The translations under genes were made by a program, and so were the position numbers. This document shows, one piece after another, positions 8,176 to 16,818 of a stretch of DNA of 31,597 nt. A model generated the notes under the pieces. It saw nothing but the letters and a program-made list of their open reading frames with translations, searched no databases and was not told where the DNA came from. Where the stretch lies: NCBI GenBank assembly GCA_002391225.1, contig DGRV01000012.1, positions 1-31,597 on the forward strand. The letters are read 5' to 3'. This DNA comes from Christensenella sp. UBA4379 (lineage in GTDB: Bacteria > Bacillota > Clostridia > Christensenellales > Aristaeellaceae). Within the stretch, counting starts at the first letter, position 1. Every line of letters starts with the position of its first letter.

Positions 8176-8865
8176 TTATTTTACCTCAAACTTGTATCCG
8201 ACGCCCCAAACCGTTTTGATCTGCCAGCCGAGGGTCTCGCTTCCGGCGAGCTTTTCCCTCAGGCGCTTGATGTGAACGTCTACTGTCCGGCTGTCGCCGA
8301 AAAAGTCAAAGCCCCATACCTGCTCGAGCAGCTGTTCCCGGGTGAAAACATGGTTGGGGTAGGAAGCCAGGTAGTACAACACTTCCAGCTCCTTGGGCGG
8401 CAGGTCCAGCCGGTTGCCCTGGAAATAGACCTCGTATTTATCCTGACTGATGGTGAGGCCGGGGAAGGACAGGGTGCCTTTTTCCGTTTCGTTCTGGTTG
8501 GTGCGGCGGAGCACGGCCTTGACGCGGGCCACCAGCTCCTTGTTTTCAAAGGGCTTGGTGATGTAATCGTCTGCGCCCAGCTCCAGGCCGAGCACCTTGT
8601 CAAAGGTGTCGTCCTTGGCGGTCAGCATGATGATTGGGATGGAGCTGGTCTGCCGGATGGCCCGGCACACCTGCCAGCCGTCCATGCCGGGCAGCATGAC
8701 GTCCAGCAGCATCAGGCTGGGCGGGTTTTTCTGGAAGGCCGCCACCGCGTCGTCGCCCCGTTCCTGCACGGTGACGTCGAAACCTTCTTTTTCCAACAGA
8801 AGCTGGATCAGCTTGGCGATGTTCGGATCGTCGTCCACGATCATGATGTTCTGCCTGTCAGCCAT
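8176..8865 (-). CDS. OmpR/PhoB-family response regulator
   Basis: A 229-residue two-domain regulator. The receiver domain has the acidic cluster DDDP at residues 11-14, phosphoacceptor Asp55 in LLDVMLPG, Thr82 in MLTAKDD and Lys104 in ITKPF. The C-terminal winged-helix domain spans about 130-229, with the typical DSRTVDVHIKRLREKL recognition region and the VWGVGYKFE wing. It should bind DNA as a dimer after phosphorylation by the adjacent kinase. The ATG at 8865 follows GGAGG, and only 18 bases separate it from the mutS2 stop. One base separates its stop from the GTG of the kinase. The pair resembles PhoP/PhoR or WalR/WalK-type systems, but no target gene or specific orthology can be claimed. 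Confidence 0.94.
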   Translation of the reverse strand: MADRQNIMIVDDDPNIAKLIQLLLEKEGFDVTVQERGDDAVAAFQKNPPSLMLLDVMLPGMDGWQVCRAIRQTSSIPIIMLTAKDDTFDKVLGLELGADDYITKPFENKELVARVKAVLRRTNQNETEKGTLSFPGLTISQDKYEVYFQGNRLDLPPKELEVLYYLASYPNHVFTREQLLEQVWGFDFFGDSRTVDVHIKRLREKLAGSETLGWQIKTVWGVGYKFEVK

Positions 8866-8883
8866 ACATATACCTCCTGTCCG

Positions 8884-11244
8884 CTATTTGAGATTGACAA
8901 TCGTAACGCCGTCTTCGCCTTCCCCGTATTTGCCCAGACGGCTGCTTTTGACCAGCGGGTGTTTTCTTAAGTGCTGCTGGATGCCGGCCCGAAGGACGCC
9001 GGTTCCTTTGCCGTGGACGATGGTCACTTCGTGATATCCTGCCATGACCGCGTTGTCCAGGTACAGGTCCACCTCCTGGATCGCTTCGTCCAGCGCCCGT
9101 CCGCGGACGTCGCAGGATAGGGAAATGGAAGGAGCGTCCTTCATGCTTTTGCTGGCGCTCACGTGGGTCTTGGGCGGCGCTTTGGTTTCTTCCACCAGCT
9201 CCAGGTCGGTTTTGAGGACCTTGAGCTTGAGGACGCCGGCCTGGATCAGCACCTCGTCCTTTTCATCGGCAGGCTTGAGCACCGTGCCCTTCCCGCCGAA
9301 GGTCAGGATGTTGACAGTATCGCCGGCCCGAAGGGGACGGCTGTTTTTCTGAACGGGATGAGGCCGCTTTGCCTGCACGCCTTCGGAAAGCGCGTCCAGA
9401 TCTCCCTCGAGCTGGCGGTAAAGCTGGCCGGCCTTTGCCTTTTCCCCGGTCTGCTTCATGTGCTTGAGCTCGTTGACGATGTCAAGGGCCTCCCGGCGGG
9501 CATTTTCCAGGATGCGTTTGGCTTCCTCCCGGGACTTCTGGGTGGCGCTGCGCTTTTTCTCCTCCATCTCGTTATAGAGCTTTTCAGCCTCCTGCCTAAG
9601 ACGGACGGTTTCCTGGCGGGTCTGTTCAGCAAGGATCCGTTCTTTTTCCGCCACCTGCTTGTGATATTCCGCGTTGGCGATGACGTCCTCAAAGCGGACC
9701 GCCTCGTGGCTGAGGAGCTTTCTGGCGTCCTCGATGAGGCGTTCATTCAGGCCGAGCTTTCTGGAAATTTCAAAGGCGTTGGATTTTCCCGGCACGCCGA
9801 TGGACAGACGGTAGGTCGGCCGGAGGGTGGCGACGTCGAATTCCACGCTGGCGTTTTCAGCGCCCGCCGTGGTCAGGGCAAAGGCTTTGAGCTCGCTGTA
9901 ATGGGTGGTCGCCACCGTGCGGATCTTCCGGTTCAGGAGGTTTTGCAGGATGGCCTGGGCCAATGCCGCGCCTTCTGTCGGGTCGGTGCCGGCGCCGAGC
10001 TCGTCAAACAACACCAAATCCTGGTCGGAAACCTGCTCCATGATGGAGACGATGTTGGTCATATGGGAAGAAAAGGTGGAAAGGGACTGTTCGATGGACT
10101 GTTCGTCCCCGATGTCGGCGAACACCTCGTGGAAGACAGACAGCTCCGTCCCAAGCTCTCCGGGGATCTGCAGGCCGGCTTGGGCCATCAGCGTCAAGAG
10201 TCCGACAGTTTTGAGCGTCACGGTTTTGCCGCCCGTGTTCGGGCCGGTGATGACCAGGGTGGTAAAGGTGGTGCCCAGCTCCATCGTACAGGGAACGACC
10301 TTTTCCGGGTCGATCAGCGGATGGCGGACACGGACCAGGCGGATGATCCTGTCCTGGTTCAGCTTCGGGGAAACAGCCCGCATCTGCCTGGCCAGCTGGC
10401 CCTTGGCAAACACAAAATCCAGATGGGTCAGAAGAACGATGTTCTGCTCGATCATATCCGCCTTTTCGCCGACGGCGGCGGACAGGGCGGAGAGAATCCG
10501 TTCGATCTCTTCCCGCTCTTTAGCGGTCCATTCGCGGATCTCGTTGCTGAGCTCGACGACCGCCAGGGGCTCTACAAAAAGAGTAGCGCCCGTGGAACTC
10601 TGATCCTGCACGATGCCCGGGACGTTGGAGCGGAATTCGGAGCGGACGGGAATCACGTATCGGCCATTTCGGACGGTGACGATGGCCTCCTGCAGATACT
10701 TGGACATCTCGCCCCGGACCATCTGGCTGAGCTTGGTACGGACCTTCTCGTTGGCTTTGGCGATGTTCCGGCGGATGTCATACAGGGCGGGGCTGGCGTG
10801 ATCGGACATTTCCTCTTCGCTCAGGATCGCGCCGGTAATGTCCTCCTCCAGCTGCCGGAAAGCCTGGAGACGGGAGGCCTTGGAGGTGATCAGCGGGGTG
10901 TTTTCCCGCTCGGTCACCAGGCTGCTTCTGGCGGAGCGGGCGGCCCGCAGGGCTTCCGCCACCGAAAGGAGAGCCTTTTGCGAAAGGGTGGAGCCTTTCT
11001 GCGCCAGGGAAAGATAAGGCCGCACGTCCGTAAACCCGCACAGCGGATTGCCGCCCTGATAAGACAGGATGACGACGGCTTCTTCCGTTTCGCTCTGTGC
11101 CTTCTGGATTTCGCTGAAGTCAGAAAGCGGAACCAGCTGGCGGCATTTTTCCTTGCCCAGGTCGGTCAGGGCATAATCGGCCAGCTGAGAGAGGATTTTA
11201 TTGAATTCCAGCACGCGGAGTGCCTTTTCCGTCAAACGAAACAC
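8884..11244 (-). CDS. mutS2: Endonuclease/ATPase MutS2
   Basis: A 786-residue MutS2, the Firmicutes MutS paralogue that acts on branched DNA and on stalled or collided ribosomes rather than in mismatch repair. Seen in order: N-terminal core and clamp regions, Walker A GPNTGGKT at residues 334-341, the ADIGDEQSI signature, Walker B LFDELGAGTDPTEG, a charged coiled-coil stretch at about 520-620, a KOW-like segment, and a C-terminal Smr nuclease domain from about residue 710 with DVRG (712-715) and HGKGTG near 744. The start is GTG at 11244, supported by GAGGAAAG just upstream and by the usual N-terminus. Length is standard. It lies between the U32 gene and the two-component genes in the zapA operon, 20 and 18 bases from its neighbours. 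Confidence 0.95.
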   Translation of the reverse strand: MFRLTEKALRVLEFNKILSQLADYALTDLGKEKCRQLVPLSDFSEIQKAQSETEEAVVILSYQGGNPLCGFTDVRPYLSLAQKGSTLSQKALLSVAEALRAARSARSSLVTERENTPLITSKASRLQAFRQLEEDITGAILSEEEMSDHASPALYDIRRNIAKANEKVRTKLSQMVRGEMSKYLQEAIVTVRNGRYVIPVRSEFRSNVPGIVQDQSSTGATLFVEPLAVVELSNEIREWTAKEREEIERILSALSAAVGEKADMIEQNIVLLTHLDFVFAKGQLARQMRAVSPKLNQDRIIRLVRVRHPLIDPEKVVPCTMELGTTFTTLVITGPNTGGKTVTLKTVGLLTLMAQAGLQIPGELGTELSVFHEVFADIGDEQSIEQSLSTFSSHMTNIVSIMEQVSDQDLVLFDELGAGTDPTEGAALAQAILQNLLNRKIRTVATTHYSELKAFALTTAGAENASVEFDVATLRPTYRLSIGVPGKSNAFEISRKLGLNERLIEDARKLLSHEAVRFEDVIANAEYHKQVAEKERILAEQTRQETVRLRQEAEKLYNEMEEKKRSATQKSREEAKRILENARREALDIVNELKHMKQTGEKAKAGQLYRQLEGDLDALSEGVQAKRPHPVQKNSRPLRAGDTVNILTFGGKGTVLKPADEKDEVLIQAGVLKLKVLKTDLELVEETKAPPKTHVSASKSMKDAPSISLSCDVRGRALDEAIQEVDLYLDNAVMAGYHEVTIVHGKGTGVLRAGIQQHLRKHPLVKSSRLGKYGEGEDGVTIVNLK

Positions 11245-11264
11245 CTTCTTTCCTCGATGAAACG

Positions 11265-13628
11265 TTACTGCACGCCGGTTTCCAGCCGGTCCAGCGTGCC
11301 GGATAAAGGATCGGAGGGAGCCCGGCCGTCCATCAGATCACGCCAGGCCCGAACGATGCGAAGCCTTTCTTCCTGGCTTTCGATGGTAAAGGACAAAAGC
11401 GGAGAAACAGAGAGCTTTTTGAGCCTGTTCCAGCGGCTGGCCAGAGACGTCGGAGCGGCCGCGTGGAGGCTGACCCGGCAGCCTTCTTCAAACCGGCTGG
11501 GAATCAGCGGATAGGCGCATTGCTTCTGATCGACCAGGCTGTGGCCCAAAGCTCCTTCTCCGCGGGCGCAGAGAGAGCAACTCTTCTTGTCGGAAGAAAG
11601 GCCCCGCCAGGTGCGCTCCGGGCAGTGCGTCAGCAGCATCAGCCGGGGACGGCCAAAGACGGGCAGGAGTCGATGGCAACGTTCCTCCGGCAACTCCAGC
11701 AGGTCCTTGAGCGACAATTCCCTGGAGAGGGTCACGGTGCGGATGCCCTGGGCGGCTAAGAACAGTTCGGCTTCCCCATTCATCACGGGTACGCCCGGCC
11801 CGCACATCACCGCTCCGGGAAGCTTCGCTCCCAGCTGGCCGATGCTGCCCAGAGAAAGGGGGAGCATCCGTTCCTGATTCAGACGGGACACGGCCTCCAG
11901 CACGTTTTCCGGGCAGACGACGGGCAGCTGCAGGATCATGGGGGCGGAAGCATCCGAAAAATATCCGTTAAGGCTCTTTTCCGTCCAGTCGAGGGGCTCA
12001 AAAATCACCCGGTCTGCCCCGGCCTCGTACAGCGCCGGGATTTCCGAAAGTTCAGAGGTCAGGACCGTCAGCAGTTGTTCCGGGCGGCTCTGCTCCGGAA
12101 GGGTTTCAAAAGGAAAGGCAGAAGCGGAAGAAAACTTGGGCCGCCGGGAGGCAATGACAGCCTCCGTCAGCCTCTCGATTCCCTCCCTGCGCAGGGCGTT
12201 GAGAGAGCTGCTGGAAAGATAGGCGTCGGCGGAATGGAGGGTGAGCCGGTCCAGGGCAAACGGGGTCCCGCCCAGCTTGGACAGGGCGCGGAAAGCGGAC
12301 TCCTGAGAAAGGGGAGCGTTTTCCGCCCGCTGCGCTGGTTCGGCGCTGACCTGCATGCGGACGCCGCCATGCGATAAACAAAGCGTGGTTTCCCGGCCGG
12401 GGAAGGCCGTGAGTTCCGCCTCGACCAGTAACGGGTGGTCGGCGGTAAAACGCCTGTCCTCGAAGGCTTCCCGGGCTTTTGCAAGCTGGACCTCTGATTC
12501 CGTCCGCCAGACGTCGGTCCCCTCAGAAACACGGCTGCGCAGGCGGAGGGTGGCGGTGCCTGACGAAACGTCCGGTCCGCTGTAGATGACCGTCTGCTCT
12601 CCGACCCGGAGCCCGTCCCCGTTGGCGAGGGGCTTTTTGAGCCGGATGTCCGTGAGATTCGCGTCCCGGACCTTGGTGCATTTGCCCGTCACGGTTCCAA
12701 TCAGAAGGCCGCGGGCGGCGGCGTAATCCGGGTAGATGATCCCGCGGTCCTCCTGACAGGCGGCATAGCCTTTGGTGAACTGTCCGCGGGAAAAGATCTG
12801 GGTGAGCTCTTCCATGGCCTCCGGATCGTCCGGGTGGAAGGTGCCGTCCCGGATCTGGTCCAGGGCCCGGCGGTACAGGCTGGTCACGATATAGACATAT
12901 TCCGGGCGCTTCAGACGGCCTTCGATTTTCAGGGAGGAAACGCCCGCTTCAAGAAGACTGGGCAGGCTTTCCCGTCCGCACAGATCGGCGGGGGAGAGCC
13001 AGCAGCCCGTCTTATCCCGGTAGGTGTAGGACAGCCGGCAGGGCTGAGCGCACCGCCCGCGGTTGCCGGAGCGGGGCCCGATCCAGGAGGACAGACTGCA
13101 CTGTCCGCTGACGGAGACGCACAGGGCCCCGTGCACAAAGACCTCTGTCTCGATCCCCAGGCCGCTGCAGGCCCGGATCGTCTCCAGGCTGCATTCCCTG
13201 GCCAGCACGGCCCGCCTAACGCCAATGTCCCGAAGCCAGCGGACGCCGCTGGGCTGATGGATGGTCATCTGGGTGCTGGCATGAACGCACAGGCCGGGGA
13301 ATTCACGAAGGGCGATTCTCAGAATGCCGGCGTCCTGAATCAGCACGGCGTCCGCGCCCAGCTCCTGCAGGGAGGAAAGCAGCTGACGAACCTCGCTTAG
13401 CTCGTGCTGCTTGCACAGGGTATTGACGGTAATGTGAACCTTCCTGCCGTACAGATGGGCGTAATCAATCGCTTCCCTGGTTTTCTCCAGGGAAAAGCCG
13501 ACATCCGCGCGGGCTCCAAAGGAGGAAGCCCCCATATAAACGGCGTCCGCCCCGGCGGCGACGGCCGCGTGCAGGGCCTCCATGCTGCCGGCCGGCGCCA
13601 GCAGCTCCACCCGGTCAGCCGCGTTCAT
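11265..13628 (-). CDS. U32 family peptidase-like protein, long form (RNA hydroxylation type)
   Basis: A 787-residue protein. Residues 1 to about 300 form the U32 TIM-barrel domain with the family signature EVFVHGALCVSVSGQCS at 163-179 and four cysteines (170, 177, 193, 197) in the LC..GQC..GRCAQPC pattern. The remainder is the DUF3656-type C-terminal region of the long subfamily. Proteins annotated as U32 peptidases such as RlhA and TrhP act in rRNA or tRNA hydroxylation, and the cysteines may hold an iron-sulphur cluster. By analogy this one probably modifies RNA rather than cuts protein. ATG 13628 overlaps the zapA stop as ATGA. The zapA-U32-mutS2 order is common in Firmicutes. Exact target unknown. 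Confidence 0.88.
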   Translation of the reverse strand: MNAADRVELLAPAGSMEALHAAVAAGADAVYMGASSFGARADVGFSLEKTREAIDYAHLYGRKVHITVNTLCKQHELSEVRQLLSSLQELGADAVLIQDAGILRIALREFPGLCVHASTQMTIHQPSGVRWLRDIGVRRAVLARECSLETIRACSGLGIETEVFVHGALCVSVSGQCSLSSWIGPRSGNRGRCAQPCRLSYTYRDKTGCWLSPADLCGRESLPSLLEAGVSSLKIEGRLKRPEYVYIVTSLYRRALDQIRDGTFHPDDPEAMEELTQIFSRGQFTKGYAACQEDRGIIYPDYAAARGLLIGTVTGKCTKVRDANLTDIRLKKPLANGDGLRVGEQTVIYSGPDVSSGTATLRLRSRVSEGTDVWRTESEVQLAKAREAFEDRRFTADHPLLVEAELTAFPGRETTLCLSHGGVRMQVSAEPAQRAENAPLSQESAFRALSKLGGTPFALDRLTLHSADAYLSSSSLNALRREGIERLTEAVIASRRPKFSSASAFPFETLPEQSRPEQLLTVLTSELSEIPALYEAGADRVIFEPLDWTEKSLNGYFSDASAPMILQLPVVCPENVLEAVSRLNQERMLPLSLGSIGQLGAKLPGAVMCGPGVPVMNGEAELFLAAQGIRTVTLSRELSLKDLLELPEERCHRLLPVFGRPRLMLLTHCPERTWRGLSSDKKSCSLCARGEGALGHSLVDQKQCAYPLIPSRFEEGCRVSLHAAAPTSLASRWNRLKKLSVSPLLSFTIESQEERLRIVRAWRDLMDGRAPSDPLSGTLDRLETGVQ

Positions 13629-13873
13629 TTTTGCTCCTTGTACAGGCGGTTGCGGAGTGCCTGGTTCTCCTTCTGCGCCTCAAACAGCTCCTCGGTGATC
13701 GAAAGGGCGGCCACCACCGCCGCAATCTCCGTGCTCATGGAGGAGTGCAGGGATACCTCGCCGATTTTCCGGTCCACGTAAGACGCCACCCGGCGCGTCC
13801 ATTCCTCGTTGTCGGGACTGCTCAGGGTATATTCCCGGCCGCCGATGGAAACGGTGATTGTATTTTTGCTCAT
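13625..13873 (-). CDS. zapA: Cell division protein ZapA
   Basis: An 82-residue protein with the ZapA pattern: an N-terminal ITVSIGGREYTLSS strand pair, the WTRRVASYVDRKI helix, then a helix that would form a coiled coil up to the C-terminus (ELFEAQKENQALRNRL). ZapA binds FtsZ and bundles filaments at the division site. The ATG at 13873 follows GGAGGTG. It is the first gene after a near-consensus promoter and is translationally coupled to the U32 gene through ATGA. Size and context (next to U32 and mutS2) are typical of Firmicutes. Confidence 0.9.
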   Translation of the reverse strand: MSKNTITVSIGGREYTLSSPDNEEWTRRVASYVDRKIGEVSLHSSMSTEIAAVVAALSITEELFEAQKENQALRNRLYKEQK

Positions 13874-13933
13874 GGGACACCTCCGGTGTAAACGGCTGAC
13901 GTTGGCCAGTCCGGTGTGTAAAGATCTTTTCTT

Positions 13934-13962
13934 ATGATAAACTTCTTTGGCTCGTTTGTCAA
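13934..13962 (-). promoter_or_regulatory. Sigma-A-type promoter of the zapA operon
   Basis: On the minus strand a perfect TTGACA (13957-13962) and TATCAT (13934-13939, five of six) are spaced by exactly 17 bases. It ends two bases before the stop codon of the upstream ABC gene, so the operon zapA to ispE has its own strong promoter. No terminator was seen between the two genes, so read-through is possible. Confidence 0.85.
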
Positions 13963-13963
13963 A

Positions 13964-16621
13964 TCATTCAGTGCGAAGAGCGGCGACGGGGTCTTTCCTT
14001 CGTGCCGCCCCGGAGGGGATCAGGCCGGCGAACAGCGTCAGCAGCATGGAGATCAGGATCAGGATCCCGGCGCTTCCGGCCGGCAGTACGGCTGTGGCTG
14101 AAATGCCGGTCAGGTCATGGATGATGATGTTGACGAAGATATTGAGCACCAGCGTACACAGAATGCCTAGCACGCCGGAGATAAAGCCGACGATGAGGGT
14201 TTCCGCGTTAAAGACCCGGCTGATATCCCGCTTGGAAGCGCCGATGGCCCGCAGGATGCCGATCTCCTTGGTGCGCTCCAGCACGGAGATATAGGTGATG
14301 ATGCCGATCATCAGGGAGGAAACCACCAGGGAGATGGCGACGAAGGCAATCAGCACGTAGGTAACGGCATTGACGATGTTGGTCACCGAGGACATGATGG
14401 CCCCCACGATGTCCGTGTAGGTGATCTCGTTGCCTTCTCCGGCACTCTCGTTGTATTCCCTGATCAGTTCGGTGATTTTTTCCTTGCTCTCAAAATCCTT
14501 GGCGTAGATGTAAATGTTAGAGGGGTCGGAAAGGTCGGTGACGCCGAGCTTGGTCAGATTGCTTTCATAGGTGGAGGAGGAAGAAAACTCTCCGCCGCCG
14601 GCCATGCTGGTTTCGATCATCTGCTTAAGCTGCTCGTCAGACATGGTGGAAAGGGCGGCCTGATAGAGGGCGGGCATTTCCTTCCCGGTAAAGCGCTTGT
14701 ACAGCTCCGGAATCTGGTCGCGGCTGACGGTAAAATCCTCGGCGGCCTTGGTGCCCGCAAAGGGGAAGCCGGTCAGCACGTCGATTTCCGGGTTCTGCCT
14801 CTGGGAGGAGACGATGGAGCTGTTTTCCGTATATTGGGAGGCGAAATCATTCAGCGCGCTCAGATAGCCGATCGCCCCGGAAGCGCCTGCCTGGGTGGAA
14901 ACGGCGTCCTCCTTGGGACGGAGAATCCCGACAATGTGAAGCTCCGGCGCCTTGTCCAGGGCTTTTTCAAGGTAGGCCTGGTCTCCGCTCCTGTCCAGAT
15001 ACGTGCCGTCCGCCTGGAGCTCAAACAGGTCGCAGGGCATCATCAGGCGGAAGCTCAGGTTCATCAGTTCTTCATAGCTGTATTTGGTCACCGGCACGCT
15101 GATCTGTTCTCCGGACATGGTGCGGGTCGTGAGATCCGCGATCTCGCTTTGGTCCCGAAGGCCCAGCGCATAAAGAGTATAATCGCTGATGGCGCCCCGG
15201 CGGGTCACAATGACGACCAGCTCGTTGTATTCCTTTGGCAGCCTTCCGGCCAGGACGTCATACTGTTCCTGAATCATCTCCTGGTTGTCCAGAAGCTGGC
15301 TGAATACGTCCATCTGGGAAAAGCTGGTACTGGTCACTTCGGAAGCACTGAGCAGGCCCATCATGGAATTGTCCGAGCCGAGGAGGCCGGACTGCTGGAG
15401 CACCTGGCTGGGGTTGACCTGGATGACCTTCCCGTCTGCTTTTCTGTAGATGTTCAGCGTATTGCCGTAGCCGTAGCGGATATCGGACACCAGGCCCTGC
15501 ACGCCGCTTTCCTCAGAATCGAGCCATGCCTTAAACGACTTTAAGTTATTGTGCGTCATGGTCATGTTCATGCTGTTGAGCATCCGGCTCATGACGTCGC
15601 CTGAAATGACGTAGCCTTCTTCGGCCACCTGGGAGGAGGTGTCGGAGTCCATCATCGCCAGCATCATGCTGCTCATATCGATGGAGCTTTTCTGAATCTG
15701 CAGGGGGTAGGAGGACAGGGTGTCCCGCTGAACGCGGTCGATGTACATCTTGACGCCGGTGGAAATCGAGAGGATCAGCGCGATGCCGATGATGCCGATG
15801 GACCCGGCGAAGCTGGTCAGCACCGTCCGGCCTTTTTTGGTCAGCAGGTTCTGGAAGGAAAGGGACAGAGCCGTCCCAAAGCTCATGGAGGGCTTCTTTT
15901 CGGCCGCTTTGGTCTGGCGGTCCTCCTGCGCAAGCTCCTCCGGGCTGCAGGGCATGGTGTCGTCTACGACCTGGCCGTCCTTCAGCTGGATGATGCGGGT
16001 GGCGTACTCGTTCGCCAGCTCGGGATTATGGGTCACCATGATGACCAGACGGTCCTGAGCGATCTGTTTGAGAAGCTCCATCACCTGGAGGCCGGTCTCC
16101 GTATCCAGCGCGCCGGTGGGCTCGTCCGCCAGGAGGATTTCCGGGTTATTGACCAGAGCCCTGGCGATGGCGACGCGCTGCATCTGCCCGCCGCTCATCT
16201 GGTTCGGCTTCTTGCGCGCCTGGTCCCTGAGGCCGACCTTTTCCAGGGCTTCCAGCGCGCGCTTTTTCCGTTCCTGCCGGTTGACGCCGGACAGGGTCAG
16301 CGCAAGCTCCACGTTGGCCAGAACCGACTGATGCGGGATCAGGTTATAGCTCTGGAAGACAAAGCCGATCCGGTGATTGCGGTAGTTGTCCCAGTCTCTG
16401 TCTTTATATTCCTTGGTGGAGCGGCCGTTGATCAGCAGGTCCCCGCCGTCGGCATGATCCAGACCGCCGATGATGTTCAGCAGCGTCGTCTTTCCGCAGC
16501 CGGAAGGGCCCAGAATGGCGACAAACTCGTTTTTGCGCAGGGCCATGTCGACGCCGCGGAGAGCTTCCACTGTGATTCCGCCGGCCTTATATTGTTTGGT
16601 CAGTTTCCGCAGCTCGAGCAT
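13964..16621 (-). CDS. MacB-like ABC transporter, fused ATPase and FtsX-type permease
   Basis: An 885-residue fusion. The N-terminal ATPase has Walker A GPSGCGKTT at 38-46, signature MSGGQMQR at about 142-149 and Walker B ILLADEPTGALD at 162-173, the form usual for LolD/MacB-type ATPases. Helix 1 follows at about 267-290. Then comes an extracytoplasmic region of about 450 residues, and three helices close the protein in an FtsX domain with the LERTKEIGILRAIGAS motif. MacB-type proteins use ATP to move a periplasmic or surface part rather than to pass substrate through the membrane. The frame is open to 16660, but ATG 16621 has GGAGGAG at the right distance and gives the conserved start MLELRKLTKQY. 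No partner subunit or adaptor gene is adjacent. Substrate unknown (peptide, lipoprotein or drug). Confidence 0.88.
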   Translation of the reverse strand: MLELRKLTKQYKAGGITVEALRGVDMALRKNEFVAILGPSGCGKTTLLNIIGGLDHADGGDLLINGRSTKEYKDRDWDNYRNHRIGFVFQSYNLIPHQSVLANVELALTLSGVNRQERKKRALEALEKVGLRDQARKKPNQMSGGQMQRVAIARALVNNPEILLADEPTGALDTETGLQVMELLKQIAQDRLVIMVTHNPELANEYATRIIQLKDGQVVDDTMPCSPEELAQEDRQTKAAEKKPSMSFGTALSLSFQNLLTKKGRTVLTSFAGSIGIIGIALILSISTGVKMYIDRVQRDTLSSYPLQIQKSSIDMSSMMLAMMDSDTSSQVAEEGYVISGDVMSRMLNSMNMTMTHNNLKSFKAWLDSEESGVQGLVSDIRYGYGNTLNIYRKADGKVIQVNPSQVLQQSGLLGSDNSMMGLLSASEVTSTSFSQMDVFSQLLDNQEMIQEQYDVLAGRLPKEYNELVVIVTRRGAISDYTLYALGLRDQSEIADLTTRTMSGEQISVPVTKYSYEELMNLSFRLMMPCDLFELQADGTYLDRSGDQAYLEKALDKAPELHIVGILRPKEDAVSTQAGASGAIGYLSALNDFASQYTENSSIVSSQRQNPEIDVLTGFPFAGTKAAEDFTVSRDQIPELYKRFTGKEMPALYQAALSTMSDEQLKQMIETSMAGGGEFSSSSTYESNLTKLGVTDLSDPSNIYIYAKDFESKEKITELIREYNESAGEGNEITYTDIVGAIMSSVTNIVNAVTYVLIAFVAISLVVSSLMIGIITYISVLERTKEIGILRAIGASKRDISRVFNAETLIVGFISGVLGILCTLVLNIFVNIIIHDLTGISATAVLPAGSAGILILISMLLTLFAGLIPSGAARRKDPVAALRTE

Positions 16622-16697
16622 AGATGCTCCTCCAATTGGTCCGGTTTTCGGGCTTTTCATGCCCTTTAACAGTTTACCACAAAGCTGCCAAAAAGAA

Positions 16698-16755
16698 AAA
16701 CGCCAAACGGCTTAAAAACAGACAAAAACATGGCAGCGCCTGGCGTTTGCCGTTT
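16698..16755 (-). terminator. Imperfect long-stem hairpin with T-rich tail downstream of recN
   Basis: On the minus strand AAACGGCAAACGCC (16742-16755) pairs with GCCGTTTGGCGTTT (16698-16711) at 12 of 14 positions, followed by a T-rich stretch (TTCTTTTT). The 30-base loop contains part of a second hairpin (16732-16751) that uses the same left arm, so the two forms exclude each other. It may be the recN terminator or a conditional one before the ABC gene. Confidence 0.55.
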
Positions 16756-16762
16756 CATAAAA

Positions 16763-16790
16763 GCAGCCCATACGCCGAAGGGCGCTGGGC
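16763..16790 (-). terminator. First hairpin after recN, weak terminator
   Basis: On the minus strand GCCCA / TGGGC (16786-16790 with 16766-16770) and GGCG-type inner stem CGCC / GGCG (16773-16776 with 16781-16784) close a four-base loop, then run into CTTTTAT. The T run is short, so termination here alone would be partial. Confidence 0.5.
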
Positions 16791-16818
16791 CGAAAAAATA
16801 AGATGTGAAATATTCGTT

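Noticed and set aside
9163..11514. Very long open frame on the plus strand opposite mutS2, and similar ones opposite the DUF4340, GldG-like, recN and binding-protein genes
   Set aside because: They lie antisense to genes with clear family motifs, lack ribosome binding sites and family motifs, and follow from the high GC content.
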